Below, piece by piece: positions 55,401 through 63,001 of a stretch of 64,000 bases of DNA. The stretch comes from Gallionella sp. Its GTDB lineage: Bacteria; Pseudomonadota; Gammaproteobacteria; Burkholderiales; Gallionellaceae. The stretch is from the NCBI GenBank assembly GCA_023259035.1, contig JAHFRA010000002.1, positions 62,001 to 126,000 of the forward strand. The letters are read 5' to 3'. Each line of letters starts with the position of its first letter. The first letter of the stretch is position 1. The position numbers and the translations under genes were made by a program. Under the pieces are notes generated by a model. The model saw only the letters and a list, made by a program, of their open reading frames with translations. It was not told the DNA's origin and made no database searches.

Positions 55401-55681
55401 AGAAATTTGACATTGACTACCTGAAAATCGACCGCTCATTTGTAAGCCATCTGGCGATAGGCCATAACGATCTGGCATTGTGCGAAGCGATCATTGTGAT
55501 GGCGCACAAGCTCGACATAAAAGTGATTGCAGAGGGGGTGGAAACAGCGGAACAGCGCGACCTGCTGGCCGCTGCCGGGTGCGATTATGCGCAAGGATAT
55601 TTGTATTCGAAGCCAATACCGGCCGATGAGTTTGAGAAGCTGTTGAAACAGGGTTGTTGGCAGGGCATTGAACCCGAATAA
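52460..55681 (+). CDS. REC-multi-PAS-GGDEF-EAL protein with intact cyclase motif
   Basis: This 1073-residue protein has a receiver (about 1-125; Asp in IILTDFNLPGF) and four PAS domains (about 140-260, 275-395, 400-510, 525-635), then GGDEF (about 645-800) and EAL (about 815-1065). The cyclase motif GGDEF is intact, with an RATD inhibitory site five residues before it. EAL residues are also complete: EALIRW, NKSP, EITEGLL, DDFGTGYSSL, YLKIDRSF, AEGVET. It could both make and degrade c-di-GMP. The first 29 residues are identical to the 38659 protein, then they diverge sharply. Confidence 0.9.
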   Translation: MTQATTPLRILMLEDSPTDAELIERELRKGGMTFTLKQVESREAFTRALEDFLPDIILTDFNLPGFSGMSALEMVRRDYPETPVIMVTGALSDKEAVELLQAGAQDYVLKDRLARLPSAVQHVLLVEQGIKIRKLAEAQLHEKTELLENVINSSTDYIFVKDRELRTILCNETFARALGKKPEELYGKTDIENGWDADLVKGNPEKGIRGFEQDDLAALAGNKVHSSSDLGNIGEEIRYFDSVKVPLKSSNGEVFGMLGISRDVTEQKQIELRDQALLRRNQVLMQSTSEGVHILDDRGNVIEANEAFCRHLGYTQAEILQLGLLDFDAKFSADELRENIKKLLDGHAVIETVHRCKNGELVDVEVNVSGVELDGQPCLFCLSHDITERKRAEDLLRFHSNILQNLAEGVFLIRASDGVIVFTNPQFECMFGYETGELLGKHVSIVNAPGERSPETVAAAIMNELARAGMWNGEVQNIRKDGTPFWCRANVSTFDHPQFGKVWVSAHEDISERKRTEEDFQRFFNLIPDLMCIASTDGHFKRINPMWHEALGYTEQEILAQPFLDLIHPDDRDATMREVERQLAGEATIQFTNRYRCKDGNYKWLEWRATPAVDKKLLFASARDITQKKEFDEIIWRQANFDALTSLPNRHMLHDRMEQEIKKSTRSGASFALLLIDLDHFKEVNDTLGHDMGDVLLTEATHRIVDCVRATDVVARMGGDEFTVLLTEVDDFSSVERIAQSIIQKLAASFQLKKEIAYVSASIGITLYPNDATDIEGLLKNADQAMYVAKEQGRNRHSYFTPALHEAAQTKLRLVNDLRGALAANQFMVYFQPIVELATGNIRKAEALIRWQHPERGLVNPAQFIPLAEETGLILGIGDWVFHESMRYAKRWRTLYNPVFQISVNKSPIQFYKDGEEHTAWLSYLREIDLPGQCLTIEITEGLLLDSNSLINGALLTLRNADIQVSIDDFGTGYSSLSYLKKFDIDYLKIDRSFVSHLAIGHNDLALCEAIIVMAHKLDIKVIAEGVETAEQRDLLAAAGCDYAQGYLYSKPIPADEFEKLLKQGCWQGIEPE

Positions 55682-55815
55682 TCAACCAGCCCGCGCAATA
55701 ACCAACGGGCCATTGCCCCCAAGTCATCCGGTGCAGTGTAGTGCGCTTATCGCACCCCTGACATCTATTGATTGAGCGTCATTAACCGCGAACGGGTTAT
55801 TCCCTTTTCATTTCA

Positions 55816-56553
55816 CTAAGACATGACCATTCCACCATCAACATTGAGGACTTGACCGGTTACATAATCCGCATCGGCGCTGCATAGAAAGGCTACCGCA
55901 TCGGCGACGTTCTCGGCACTGCCAAAGGTGCCAGCCGGAATGTTTTTGATAAAATATTGCTTCACATCATCCGGCAGTTTTGCGGTCATTTCCGTATCGA
56001 TGAACCCCGGAGCAACCACATTGACCTGAATATTTCGTGCTGCAAATTCACGCGCCAATGTCTTCGAAAGACCAATAAGGCCGGCCTTCGACGCCGCATA
56101 GTTTGCCTGCCCCACGTTACCCATCTGTCCAACCACCGACGCGATATTTACAATCTTGCCCGCACGTTGCTTGAACATCTGTTTGTTAACCGCCTTGCAC
56201 ACGTTAAAAGCGCCGGTCAAATTGACAGAGATAACCATATCCCACTCTTCCGGCTTCATTCGCAAGAAAAGGTTGTCTTTAGTGATCCCTGCATTGTTAA
56301 CGACCATATCGAGGCTGCCGAATGTGGCAATCACCTGTTCGATGGCCTTTTCTACCGATTCCAACCTGGTGACATTAGCTTCGACGCTGATGGCTTTAAC
56401 CCCAAGCGCCTCAATCTCTTTAACCGTATCAGGAGCCATGGCCATATCAAGAATAGCGATATTGGCGCCCTTGCGAGCTAACTTAAGCGCAATGGCCTTA
56501 CCGATCCCCCGAGCGCCTCCTGTAACAAGAGCTGTTTTTCCTTTTAAACTCAT
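55816..56553 (-). CDS. fabG: 3-oxoacyl-[ACP] reductase FabG
   Basis: This 245-residue short-chain dehydrogenase reduces 3-oxoacyl-ACP with NADPH in fatty-acid elongation. It has the dinucleotide site TGGARGIGKAIALKLA, NNAGITKDN and catalytic YAASKAG, and ends YVTGQVLNVDGGMVMS. The start at 56553 (MSLKGKTALVT) follows AAGGAGG; a longer frame to 56586 is rejected. It is the last gene of the fab operon here. acpP and fabF, which usually follow, are absent from the next 134 bases, after which a gene of the sensory island ends on the opposite strand. Confidence 0.95.
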   Translation of the reverse strand: MSLKGKTALVTGGARGIGKAIALKLARKGANIAILDMAMAPDTVKEIEALGVKAISVEANVTRLESVEKAIEQVIATFGSLDMVVNNAGITKDNLFLRMKPEEWDMVISVNLTGAFNVCKAVNKQMFKQRAGKIVNIASVVGQMGNVGQANYAASKAGLIGLSKTLAREFAARNIQVNVVAPGFIDTEMTAKLPDDVKQYFIKNIPAGTFGSAENVADAVAFLCSADADYVTGQVLNVDGGMVMS

Positions 56554-56595
56554 AATATCCTCCTTGACCCAACCTGCGAAAATCACAAAAACAGT

Positions 56596-57528
56596 TTAAA
56601 TGAGTATACTCAAAGCCAGCCTCAATGCTTCGCCGTCGTTGATGGACAAGGCTTGCTGGTTGGTGTCGATGCGTTTGTTCAAGCCTGCCAGCACCTTGCC
56701 CGGCGCGCATTCGACGTTGTGGGTGATGCCGTGTTTGCCGAATTCCAGCACGGTTTCGACCCAGCGCACCGGCGAATACAACTGGCGCACCAGCGCATCC
56801 TTGATCGCCGCGCTGTCACTGTAAGCCGCAACATCGGCGTTGTGCAATACCGGAATGGCCGGAACCTGCACCGCAATATCAGCGAGATAGCCGCGCAACT
56901 GTTCCGCCGCGCCTTTCAGCAAGCGGCAATGCGACGGTACGCTCATCGGCAGCATGATCGCGCGCTTCGCGCCTTTGGTCTTGGCCAGCTCCATGCCGCG
57001 CTCCACGGCGGCGCGATTGCCGGCGATCACCACCTGGGCGGGAGAGTTGTAATTCACCGCTTCCAGCACCTCGCCCTGCGCTGCTTCGCTGCATACGGCA
57101 CGGACAACATCATCATCCAACCCGAGTATCGCGGCGATGCCGCCCACGCCTTCCGGCACAGCCTGCTGCATGCATTGCGCGCGATAGCGCACCAGCGGCA
57201 ACGCATCGGCAAAGCGCAACGCACCGGCGGCGACCAGCGCGGTGTATTCGCCCAGGCTGTGCCCCGCCATTATTGCCGGAGCCGCCCCGCCCTGCCCTTG
57301 CCAGGCGCGGTACACCGCCACGCCTGCGGTGAGCATGATCGGCTGGGTGTTCACCGTGGCGTTCAGGTCGGCATCGCTGCCCTCGGCGACCAGTTGCCAC
57401 AAATCCTGTTTCAATACGTCAGACGCCTCCGTGAAGGTGTCGCGTACCGCAGTAAAATCGGCATAACCATTCATCATGCCGCGCGATTGCGAGCCTTGAC
57501 CGGGAAATACAAAAGCGAATTTAGTCAT
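56596..57528 (-). CDS. fabD: Malonyl-CoA:ACP acyltransferase FabD
   Basis: This 310-residue enzyme moves malonyl groups from CoA to acyl carrier protein. Signatures are FVFPGQGSQSRGM at the N-terminus, the GHSLGEYTAL nucleophile elbow, and MSVPSHCRLLKGA around the catalytic His. Length is standard. It follows fabH by nine bases and precedes fabG by 42. No unusual features are seen. Confidence 0.96.
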   Translation of the reverse strand: MTKFAFVFPGQGSQSRGMMNGYADFTAVRDTFTEASDVLKQDLWQLVAEGSDADLNATVNTQPIMLTAGVAVYRAWQGQGGAAPAIMAGHSLGEYTALVAAGALRFADALPLVRYRAQCMQQAVPEGVGGIAAILGLDDDVVRAVCSEAAQGEVLEAVNYNSPAQVVIAGNRAAVERGMELAKTKGAKRAIMLPMSVPSHCRLLKGAAEQLRGYLADIAVQVPAIPVLHNADVAAYSDSAAIKDALVRQLYSPVRWVETVLEFGKHGITHNVECAPGKVLAGLNKRIDTNQQALSINDGEALRLALSILI

Positions 57529-57537
57529 GTTTAAAAC

Positions 57538-58497
57538 CTACCACTTAATTAAAACGGCACCCCAGGTAAAACCGCCGCCCACCGCTTCCAGCAGGATATT
57601 TTGCCCCGCCTTGATGCGCCCGTCGCGCACAGCAACGTCTAACGCCAGAGGGATGGATGCCGCCGAGGTGTTGCCGTGAGTGGCAACCGTAACGATCACA
57701 TTATCCATGCTCAAGCCGAGCTTCTTCGCGGTGGCTTCCATGATGCGGATATTGGCCTGATGCGGCACCAGCCAGGCAATGTCGGAGCTTTGCAGGTTGT
57801 TTTCTTCCAGCACTTCCTCGACCACTTCGCTCAACACTTTGACGGCGAACTTGAACACCGCCTTGCCATCCATCTTGATGAACGGATCGCCCTGCACTGC
57901 GCCGTTGCGAATGTTGCCATCGGCTTTCAGCATGTCGCGATGGCTGCCGTCGGCGTGCAATTTGCTGGCGACAATGCCGGGCGTATCCGAGGCGCGCAAC
58001 ACCACCGCGCCCGCGCCGTCGCCGAACAGTACGCAAGTAGTGCGGTCATTCCAATCCAATATGCGCGACAGCACTTCCGCGCCGACCACCAGCGCGGTCT
58101 TGGCTTGCCCGCCGCGTATATATAAATCCGCGGTGTTCAGCGCATAGACGAATCCGCCGCATACCGCCTGCATATCGAACGCCGCGCAGCAGTTATTGAT
58201 ACCGAGTTTGTGTTGCAGGATGCAGGCGGTGCTGGGAAAAATCTGATCCGGCAAGGTGGTTGCAACGATCACCAAGTCGATCTCATCCGCACCGATACCT
58301 GCCGCTTCGATGGCGCGCAGACTGGCTTGCAGGGCGAGATCGCTGGTCAGCTCGTTATCCGCCGCAATATGCCGCTCATGGATACCGCTACGCGACACGA
58401 TCCAGTCGTGCGAGGTCTCAACAATTTTTTCCAGGTCGAGATTGGTCAGTACCTTGGCGGGCAGATAGCTGCCGGTGCCGATAATTTTGGAATACAT
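57538..58497 (-). CDS. fabH: 3-oxoacyl-[ACP] synthase III FabH
   Basis: This 319-residue enzyme condenses acetyl-CoA with malonyl-ACP to start fatty-acid synthesis. Catalytic Cys113 lies in [14 protein letters not shown]. His is in [11 protein letters not shown] and Asn in [11 protein letters not shown]. The start at 58497 ([14 protein letters not shown]) follows AAGGAG and overlaps the plsX stop as TGATG; a longer frame to 58539 is inside plsX. Translation is probably coupled. Confidence 0.96.
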   Translation of the reverse strand: MYSKIIGTGSYLPAKVLTNLDLEKIVETSHDWIVSRSGIHERHIAADNELTSDLALQASLRAIEAAGIGADEIDLVIVATTLPDQIFPSTACILQHKLGINNCCAAFDMQAVCGGFVYALNTADLYIRGGQAKTALVVGAEVLSRILDWNDRTTCVLFGDGAGAVVLRASDTPGIVASKLHADGSHRDMLKADGNIRNGAVQGDPFIKMDGKAVFKFAVKVLSEVVEEVLEENNLQSSDIAWLVPHQANIRIMEATAKKLGLSMDNVIVTVATHGNTSAASIPLALDVAVRDGRIKAGQNILLEAVGGGFTWGAVLIKW

Positions 58498-59534
58498 CAA
58501 GCCGCTCCTTGTTCTGCGCTTTGGCGCTGGTGGTGCCACTTCTCGATATGTTCGCTGATGTGCTGCAACATGCCGCCGCGCGCTTCTTCGGCGGCGCGTT
58601 CAATAGCACAGCGGAATGCGAGCGCATCCGCCGAGCCGTGGCTCTTCACCACGATGCCCTTCAGGCCGAGAAAACTAGCGCCATTGTAGCGGCGGTGATC
58701 CACCCTGCGTTTGAATGCATTGATGACCGGCATCGCAACCAGTGCGGCGAGTCTGGTGAACACATTGCGGCCAAATTCTTCGCGCAGGAATCCGCCCAGC
58801 ATCTGCGCCAATCCCTCGGTGGTTTTTAACGCGACATTGCCGACGAAACCGTCGCACACCACCACGTCCGTGGTGCCTTTGAAAATATCGGTGCCCTCGA
58901 TGTTGCCGTAAAAATTCAGGTCGCTGGCACGCAGCAATTCGGCGGCCTGCTTGACCACCTCGTTGCCCTTGATGTCTTCGCTGCCGATATTCAGCAGGCC
59001 GACGCTGGGGCTGGGCTTGTGCTCCAGCGCGGTGACCAGCGTGGAGCCCAGCAGGGCGAATTGCAGCAGATGCTCGGCGTTGCAATCGGTGTTGGCGCCC
59101 AGGTCGAGCATACATATCTTGCCTTTTCTGGTCGGCAGATACGAAGCGATCGCCGGGCGGTCGATGCCCGGAATGGTTTTCAGCACGTAGCGCGCCGTCG
59201 CCATCAGCGCGCCGGTATTGCCCGCGCTGACGCAAGCCAGCGCTTCGCCGCTCTTGACCAGGTTGATGCTGACGCGCATCGAGGAGTCTTTCTTGCCGCG
59301 TAGCGCGGATTGCGGCTGCTCATCCATGCCCACCACTTCGGTAGCGGGATGGATACGCAAATGCACCCCGGCCTGCACGTTCAAGGCGCGCAACTCGGTT
59401 TCGATGGCATCGGGAATTCCCACCAGAATGATGGTATCGTCGGGGAACTGCTTGAGATACTCAACTGCAGCAGGGATGGTGACCGTCGTGCCGTGGTCGC
59501 CTCCCATCGCATCTATGGCTAATGTGACATCCAC
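58497..59534 (-). CDS. plsX: Phosphate acyltransferase PlsX
   Basis: This 345-residue enzyme makes acyl-phosphate from acyl-ACP for phospholipid synthesis. It starts at GTG 59534 ([15 protein letters not shown], read as Met) with a GAGGA site nine bases upstream. Conserved stretches include [43 protein letters not shown] and [18 protein letters not shown] hairpin terminator sits between rpmF and this gene, so expression relative to rpmF may be reduced. Confidence 0.95.
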   Translation of the reverse strand: MDVTLAIDAMGGDHGTTVTIPAAVEYLKQFPDDTIILVGIPDAIETELRALNVQAGVHLRIHPATEVVGMDEQPQSALRGKKDSSMRVSINLVKSGEALACVSAGNTGALMATARYVLKTIPGIDRPAIASYLPTRKGKICMLDLGANTDCNAEHLLQFALLGSTLVTALEHKPSPSVGLLNIGSEDIKGNEVVKQAAELLRASDLNFYGNIEGTDIFKGTTDVVVCDGFVGNVALKTTEGLAQMLGGFLREEFGRNVFTRLAALVAMPVINAFKRRVDHRRYNGASFLGLKGIVVKSHGSADALAFRCAIERAAEEARGGMLQHISEHIEKWHHQRQSAEQGAA

Positions 59535-59559
59535 TAAGCGATCCTCGGCAAAAGGCTTA

Positions 59560-59598
59560 CAGAAAAGAAAACGCAGCCGACCTTGACGATCGGCTGCG
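59560..59598 (-). terminator. Terminator or attenuator between rpmF and plsX
   Basis: On the minus strand CGCAGCCGA (59598-59590) pairs with TCGGCTGCG (59580-59572) around a nine-base loop, followed by TTTTCTTTT. It lies 12 bases after the rpmF stop. Because the fab genes continue on the same strand, it would act as a partial terminator. Confidence 0.7.
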
Positions 59599-59609
59599 CC
59601 GCTTAAAGC

Positions 59610-59789
59610 TTACTCGCCCTTGGTCTTGACTACTTTTTTGCCACGGTAAAAGCCCGTTGGGCTGATGTGATGACGCAAATGCGTTTCGCCGGTGGTTGAA
59701 TCAACCGCCGTTGCCGGATTAGTCAGAAAATCATGGGCGCGGTGCATACCACGCTTGGATGGGGATTTTTTATTCTGCTGAACTGCCAT
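59610..59789 (-). CDS. rpmF: 50S ribosomal protein L32
   Basis: This 59-residue protein starts [20 protein letters not shown] and contains [19 protein letters not shown]. These are the L32 hallmarks. It has no CxxC pair, so it is the zinc-free form. The gene lies between yceD and plsX, the standard order. An AGGAG site precedes the ATG. Confidence 0.96.
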   Translation of the reverse strand: MAVQQNKKSPSKRGMHRAHDFLTNPATAVDSTTGETHLRHHISPTGFYRGKKVVKTKGE

Positions 59790-59811
59790 GTTAACTCCTG
59801 ATTAAAACCAT

Positions 59812-60309
59812 TTAACTACTCTTCAATTTCGCCAAAACCGCAAAAGGTTGCAGCTTTTTGTTATATGCATCACCGTCGCCGTCTGCCACCTGACAAGCAC
59901 CCAACTCGTGTTTGGGTGCAATTGGCAGACTTAACAAAATCTCTTCTTCCAGCAGATCCAACACATCCAACTGTGTATCTGCCAAAATACTGTCCAATTC
60001 ATCTTCATCATTGCCCAACTCATCCAGACCTGCCTGATCGCGCAGCAACAGGCGCGAATCGAGTTGTACAGCATGATCCAATCCATTCAGGCAACGCTGG
60101 CAACGCAACCGGCATCGACCAACCACGCTGATATCCAACCAGTAACCGCCCAGATTATCCAGCCCACCGCGTACTGTGTAGCTTAAAACCCCGCGCGAAT
60201 CCTCCAGCACATCCAGCAAACGTGGCAGCTCGGCAATCGGCACTTCACCGCTTATTTTTTGGCCATTTCTGGCAAAATCCAGGCTATCGATGAAAGGCCG
60301 TGCATACAT
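59812..60309 (-). CDS. yceD: YceD family protein (DUF177)
   Basis: This 165-residue protein has the DUF177 core with CRLRCQRCLNG near the centre, an acidic segment (LGNDEDELDSILADTQLDVL) and the LLEEEILLSLPIAPKHE stretch. YceD homologues are linked to 23S rRNA maturation and lie with rpmF in most bacteria. Here it is 22 bases upstream of rpmF. A strong promoter lies so close to the ATG that the message may be nearly leaderless; no ribosome-binding site is visible. Confidence 0.9.
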   Translation of the reverse strand: MYARPFIDSLDFARNGQKISGEVPIAELPRLLDVLEDSRGVLSYTVRGGLDNLGGYWLDISVVGRCRLRCQRCLNGLDHAVQLDSRLLLRDQAGLDELGNDEDELDSILADTQLDVLDLLEEEILLSLPIAPKHELGACQVADGDGDAYNKKLQPFAVLAKLKSS

Positions 60310-60318
60310 GAGGCGCGC

Positions 60319-60347
60319 ATCATATATATTTCGCCGCTCTCTGTCAA
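60319..60347 (-). promoter_or_regulatory. Sigma-70 promoter of yceD-rpmF
   Basis: TTGACA (60347-60342), a 17-base spacer and TATGAT (60324-60319) form a near-consensus promoter. Only nine bases separate the -10 from the yceD ATG, so transcription would start about three bases before it. Confidence 0.65.
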
Positions 60348-60524
60348 AACCAAGTGCTCAAGGCAATGCGCGCGCGCTTCCAATATGAAACAGGGCTGAG
60401 CAACCAAAGGTTCCGGGTTCGCCAGCGTTTGCCCGAACAAGATGCTCAGTCAGAAAGATGCAATGGTTGACTCCGCAATAGAGAGTGGAACTGCAAACCA
60501 GAAACTAAAGTGCTGCGGGCAGAA

Positions 60525-61973
60525 CTACTTCAGGCCAGAAGGATGTCCCGTATGATTCTTGGCGTCCGTGCGGATATTGCGCACCGGTATCCGCACCACA
60601 TGTACGCTGCAATGCGCGTTCGCCGTCACTTTTGATGCAACCGAGCGCCACCAGGCAAGCGCGTGCTCTTTTGCACCGGGCGCTCCGAGCACAATAAGGT
60701 TGACGTTGTTGCAGCGCGCGAATTCCAGCAGCGTATCGGCGGGGTTCGCGGATTCGATCACGTGTAGTGACATGCGCTGAGTCGAAAGCCCAAGCGGCTC
60801 AACCCAGTGCCGCAACCGCACCAGATGTTCCAAATGTAATCCTGATGCGGTCGCAATCCCGCCAGCACCCTCGACCAGATGCGCTGCGCGAATTACCGAC
60901 ACGCAGATGAGTCGAAACTCGGTAGAAAGCGAGAGCACGCGCGAAGTTGTGCGCCGCAGCGCCGGATGGCGATAGTCGTCGGGATGCGAGGTATCGACCG
61001 CCACCATGATGATCGGCGTCTCAACAGCAAACAACGTAGGCGGTTGGAAGCGTACCGGAAGATAGTCGCGTGCTTTCCACCAACGTTTGACTTGCCCAAA
61101 GAATCCGGCGCTCTGCAATTTTCTCGCACGGTCCGTCAGCACCACCTGCTCCGGATTTCTGAGATCGAACGCGACATACGCTGCAGATTGGTAGCGATCA
61201 TCCGCGCTGATCTCCAGGCAACGCAGGATAATTTCCTGCAACCACGGCACCACATCGCCGGCAAGAGATCGCGGCGGCACAGGATCGCGCCACAGACGGT
61301 CGCGCATTCCTTTCATGGTTTCCGGCAAACCAAAAGGCAATTCACCGGTCGCCATTTCATAGAGCACGACACCTAGCGAAAAAATATCACTTCGTGAATC
61401 CGAACGAGTATCGAGTACCTGTTCGGGGGAAATGTAAGGCGCGGAACCTGCGGCAAAGCGCTTCTCCTCGGCAAGGAGATCGGGATAACGCGCATGATGC
61501 GCTAGCCCAAAGTCGATAAGCACCGCAGTGCCGTCACGCTTCAGGATAACGTTTTCCGGCTTCAGATCGAGATGAATCGTATCCTGCAGATGCACACTGT
61601 GAAGCGCGTCGGCAATCGCTGCACCGACGCGCACGACATCAGCTGTCGGCAGGGGGCCACCCTTCAGCCAATGCTCCAGGCTGTCACCTTCGACCCATTC
61701 AGTGACGAGATAGGGTGTCCTGGTTATATCCCCTGCGGCAACGAAGCGCGGCACATGATATCCCGATAGCGTTGGCAGAATCATCGCCTCGGTCTCAAAA
61801 TTGAGCAGGCTCTCGCTGGTTTCTCCACGCCCAATGCGCGGCACCTTCATGATGAGAGGTCCGCCCCCGGTAGGCGAGGCAACGCTGAAAATCACGCCCT
61901 GCGCGCCGGAATGAATCCGCTCGCCGATAACGTAACCATCGAGTTCTGTTCCGGGGGTCAGTTTTTCAAGCAT
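60525..61973 (-). CDS. Ser/Thr protein kinase fused to a universal-stress-protein domain
   Basis: This 482-residue soluble protein has a Hanks-type kinase domain (about 10-280): glycine loop SGAQG, ATP-binding Lys43, catalytic HLDLKPEN with Asp136, DFG with Asp154 and APYISPEQ. A linker is followed by a USP-like alpha/beta domain (about 318-460; IIMVAVDTSHPDDYRH, NLIVLGAPGAKEHALAWWRS, VASKVTANAHCSVHVVR). The VLGAPG...S pattern resembles the nucleotide-binding USP signature. It may phosphorylate targets in response to stress or ATP level. The next gene upstream on the same strand encodes a metallophosphoesterase. Confidence 0.88.
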   Translation of the reverse strand: MLEKLTPGTELDGYVIGERIHSGAQGVIFSVASPTGGGPLIMKVPRIGRGETSESLLNFETEAMILPTLSGYHVPRFVAAGDITRTPYLVTEWVEGDSLEHWLKGGPLPTADVVRVGAAIADALHSVHLQDTIHLDLKPENVILKRDGTAVLIDFGLAHHARYPDLLAEEKRFAAGSAPYISPEQVLDTRSDSRSDIFSLGVVLYEMATGELPFGLPETMKGMRDRLWRDPVPPRSLAGDVVPWLQEIILRCLEISADDRYQSAAYVAFDLRNPEQVVLTDRARKLQSAGFFGQVKRWWKARDYLPVRFQPPTLFAVETPIIMVAVDTSHPDDYRHPALRRTTSRVLSLSTEFRLICVSVIRAAHLVEGAGGIATASGLHLEHLVRLRHWVEPLGLSTQRMSLHVIESANPADTLLEFARCNNVNLIVLGAPGAKEHALAWWRSVASKVTANAHCSVHVVRIPVRNIRTDAKNHTGHPSGLK

Positions 61974-62102
61974 GTCGGGGGAACCAGCAGTTGCCGGAAG
62001 GCGTCATGCCTGATGCAGCGAAGAATCCACTGATAGTCCGGCATCCCCTGCTCCAAAAATATTGCATCGATTCCTCCGCAGTCGCATGAAAGTGTATCAC
62101 TC

Positions 62103-62843
62103 CTAAATTCCTTTCTCGACGCGATAGGCGAGTGTCTCGGAAAGCCCTGCTTCTCGAATCTTGCGCGCAGCGGCGTGGTGGTCGTAGGGAATGCGATAAA
62201 ACGTGATCTGTTCGCGGGTTGTGTCGAACAGCGCGTACGCGGCGGCGGGATTGCGGTCTCGCGGTTGACCAACCGAGCCTACTAGCGCGAGCCACCGATG
62301 GTGGCTTTTGGCGGGAATAGGCGTTCCCGGTACCGGCCTGAAAGAACCGATTTTGCCAACTCCGGTCTGGAAGTAGAGCATCTGATCGTGCACATGGCCG
62401 GAAAAAGTGTGCGCTCTTTCTGCGGTTTCGATGCTCTTGCGCGCGGCAGACAGGCTGTCGATATAGTCCCAACGCTCGGGAAACGAGGCTGATGCATGTA
62501 CGAAACAAAGTTTCTCCTCGCGAACGCACAGCGGTAACCCTGCAAGAAAGGATTTGGCATTTTCGTTGAGTGTTTTCCGCGCCCAGTCAATCGCCTCTTG
62601 GGCGGATTCGTTCATATAACCCGTACGCTTCTCGACCGCCTCGTCATGATTGCCTTTGACCACCAACGCCCCTGCTGCCGCGTGTTTAGCGATAACCTCA
62701 ACCGTACTCCGGGCATCGGAGCCGTAACCGACCAAATCGCCGAGAAAGACGTAGCGCATTGCGCCGTTTGCCTGCGCGTGTTTGAGGCAGGTGTCAAGCG
62801 CTTCCAGATTGGCGTGAATATCGGAGAGTAGCGCAATAATCAT
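62103..62843 (-). CDS. Metallophosphoesterase
   Basis: This 246-residue protein has the calcineurin-like phosphoesterase motifs in order: SDIHANLEAL (Asp8, His10), GDLVGYG, GNHDEAV and FSGHVHDQ. The type is the YfcE/bacterial nucleotidase-like group, often acting on phosphodiesters or phosphoproteins. It sits 129 bases upstream of the kinase-USP gene on the same strand, so the two may form a kinase-phosphatase unit. No signal peptide is seen. Confidence 0.88.
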   Translation of the reverse strand: MIIALLSDIHANLEALDTCLKHAQANGAMRYVFLGDLVGYGSDARSTVEVIAKHAAAGALVVKGNHDEAVEKRTGYMNESAQEAIDWARKTLNENAKSFLAGLPLCVREEKLCFVHASASFPERWDYIDSLSAARKSIETAERAHTFSGHVHDQMLYFQTGVGKIGSFRPVPGTPIPAKSHHRWLALVGSVGQPRDRNPAAAYALFDTTREQITFYRIPYDHHAAARKIREAGLSETLAYRVEKGI

Positions 62844-62950
62844 TCGGATTCAGGAACGGCTGATGAACTAATCATAACAATCATAGCAGGACACGATTTG
62901 CTGATGGGGTAAGCGCGGTGCCAATATTATTCATGCGCCTTACAGAAAGC

Positions 62951-62977
62951 CGGAAGCCCGCTCATGGCGGGCTTCCG
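62951..62977 (-). terminator. Terminator after the MHS transporter gene
   Basis: CGGAAGCCCGC (62951-62961) and GCGGGCTTCCG (62967-62977) form a perfect 11-pair stem with a five-base loop, 25 bases after the transporter stop. The following minus-strand sequence GCTTTCTG is only weakly T-rich. Confidence 0.7.
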
Positions 62978-63001
62978 ATGTTTCCAGCGCCAAAGATACG
63001 G

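Noticed and set aside
25740-55681. Prophage or conjugative element carrying the sensory genes
   Set aside because: No phage structural, integrase, relaxase or transposase gene is seen; growth by local duplication explains the region better.
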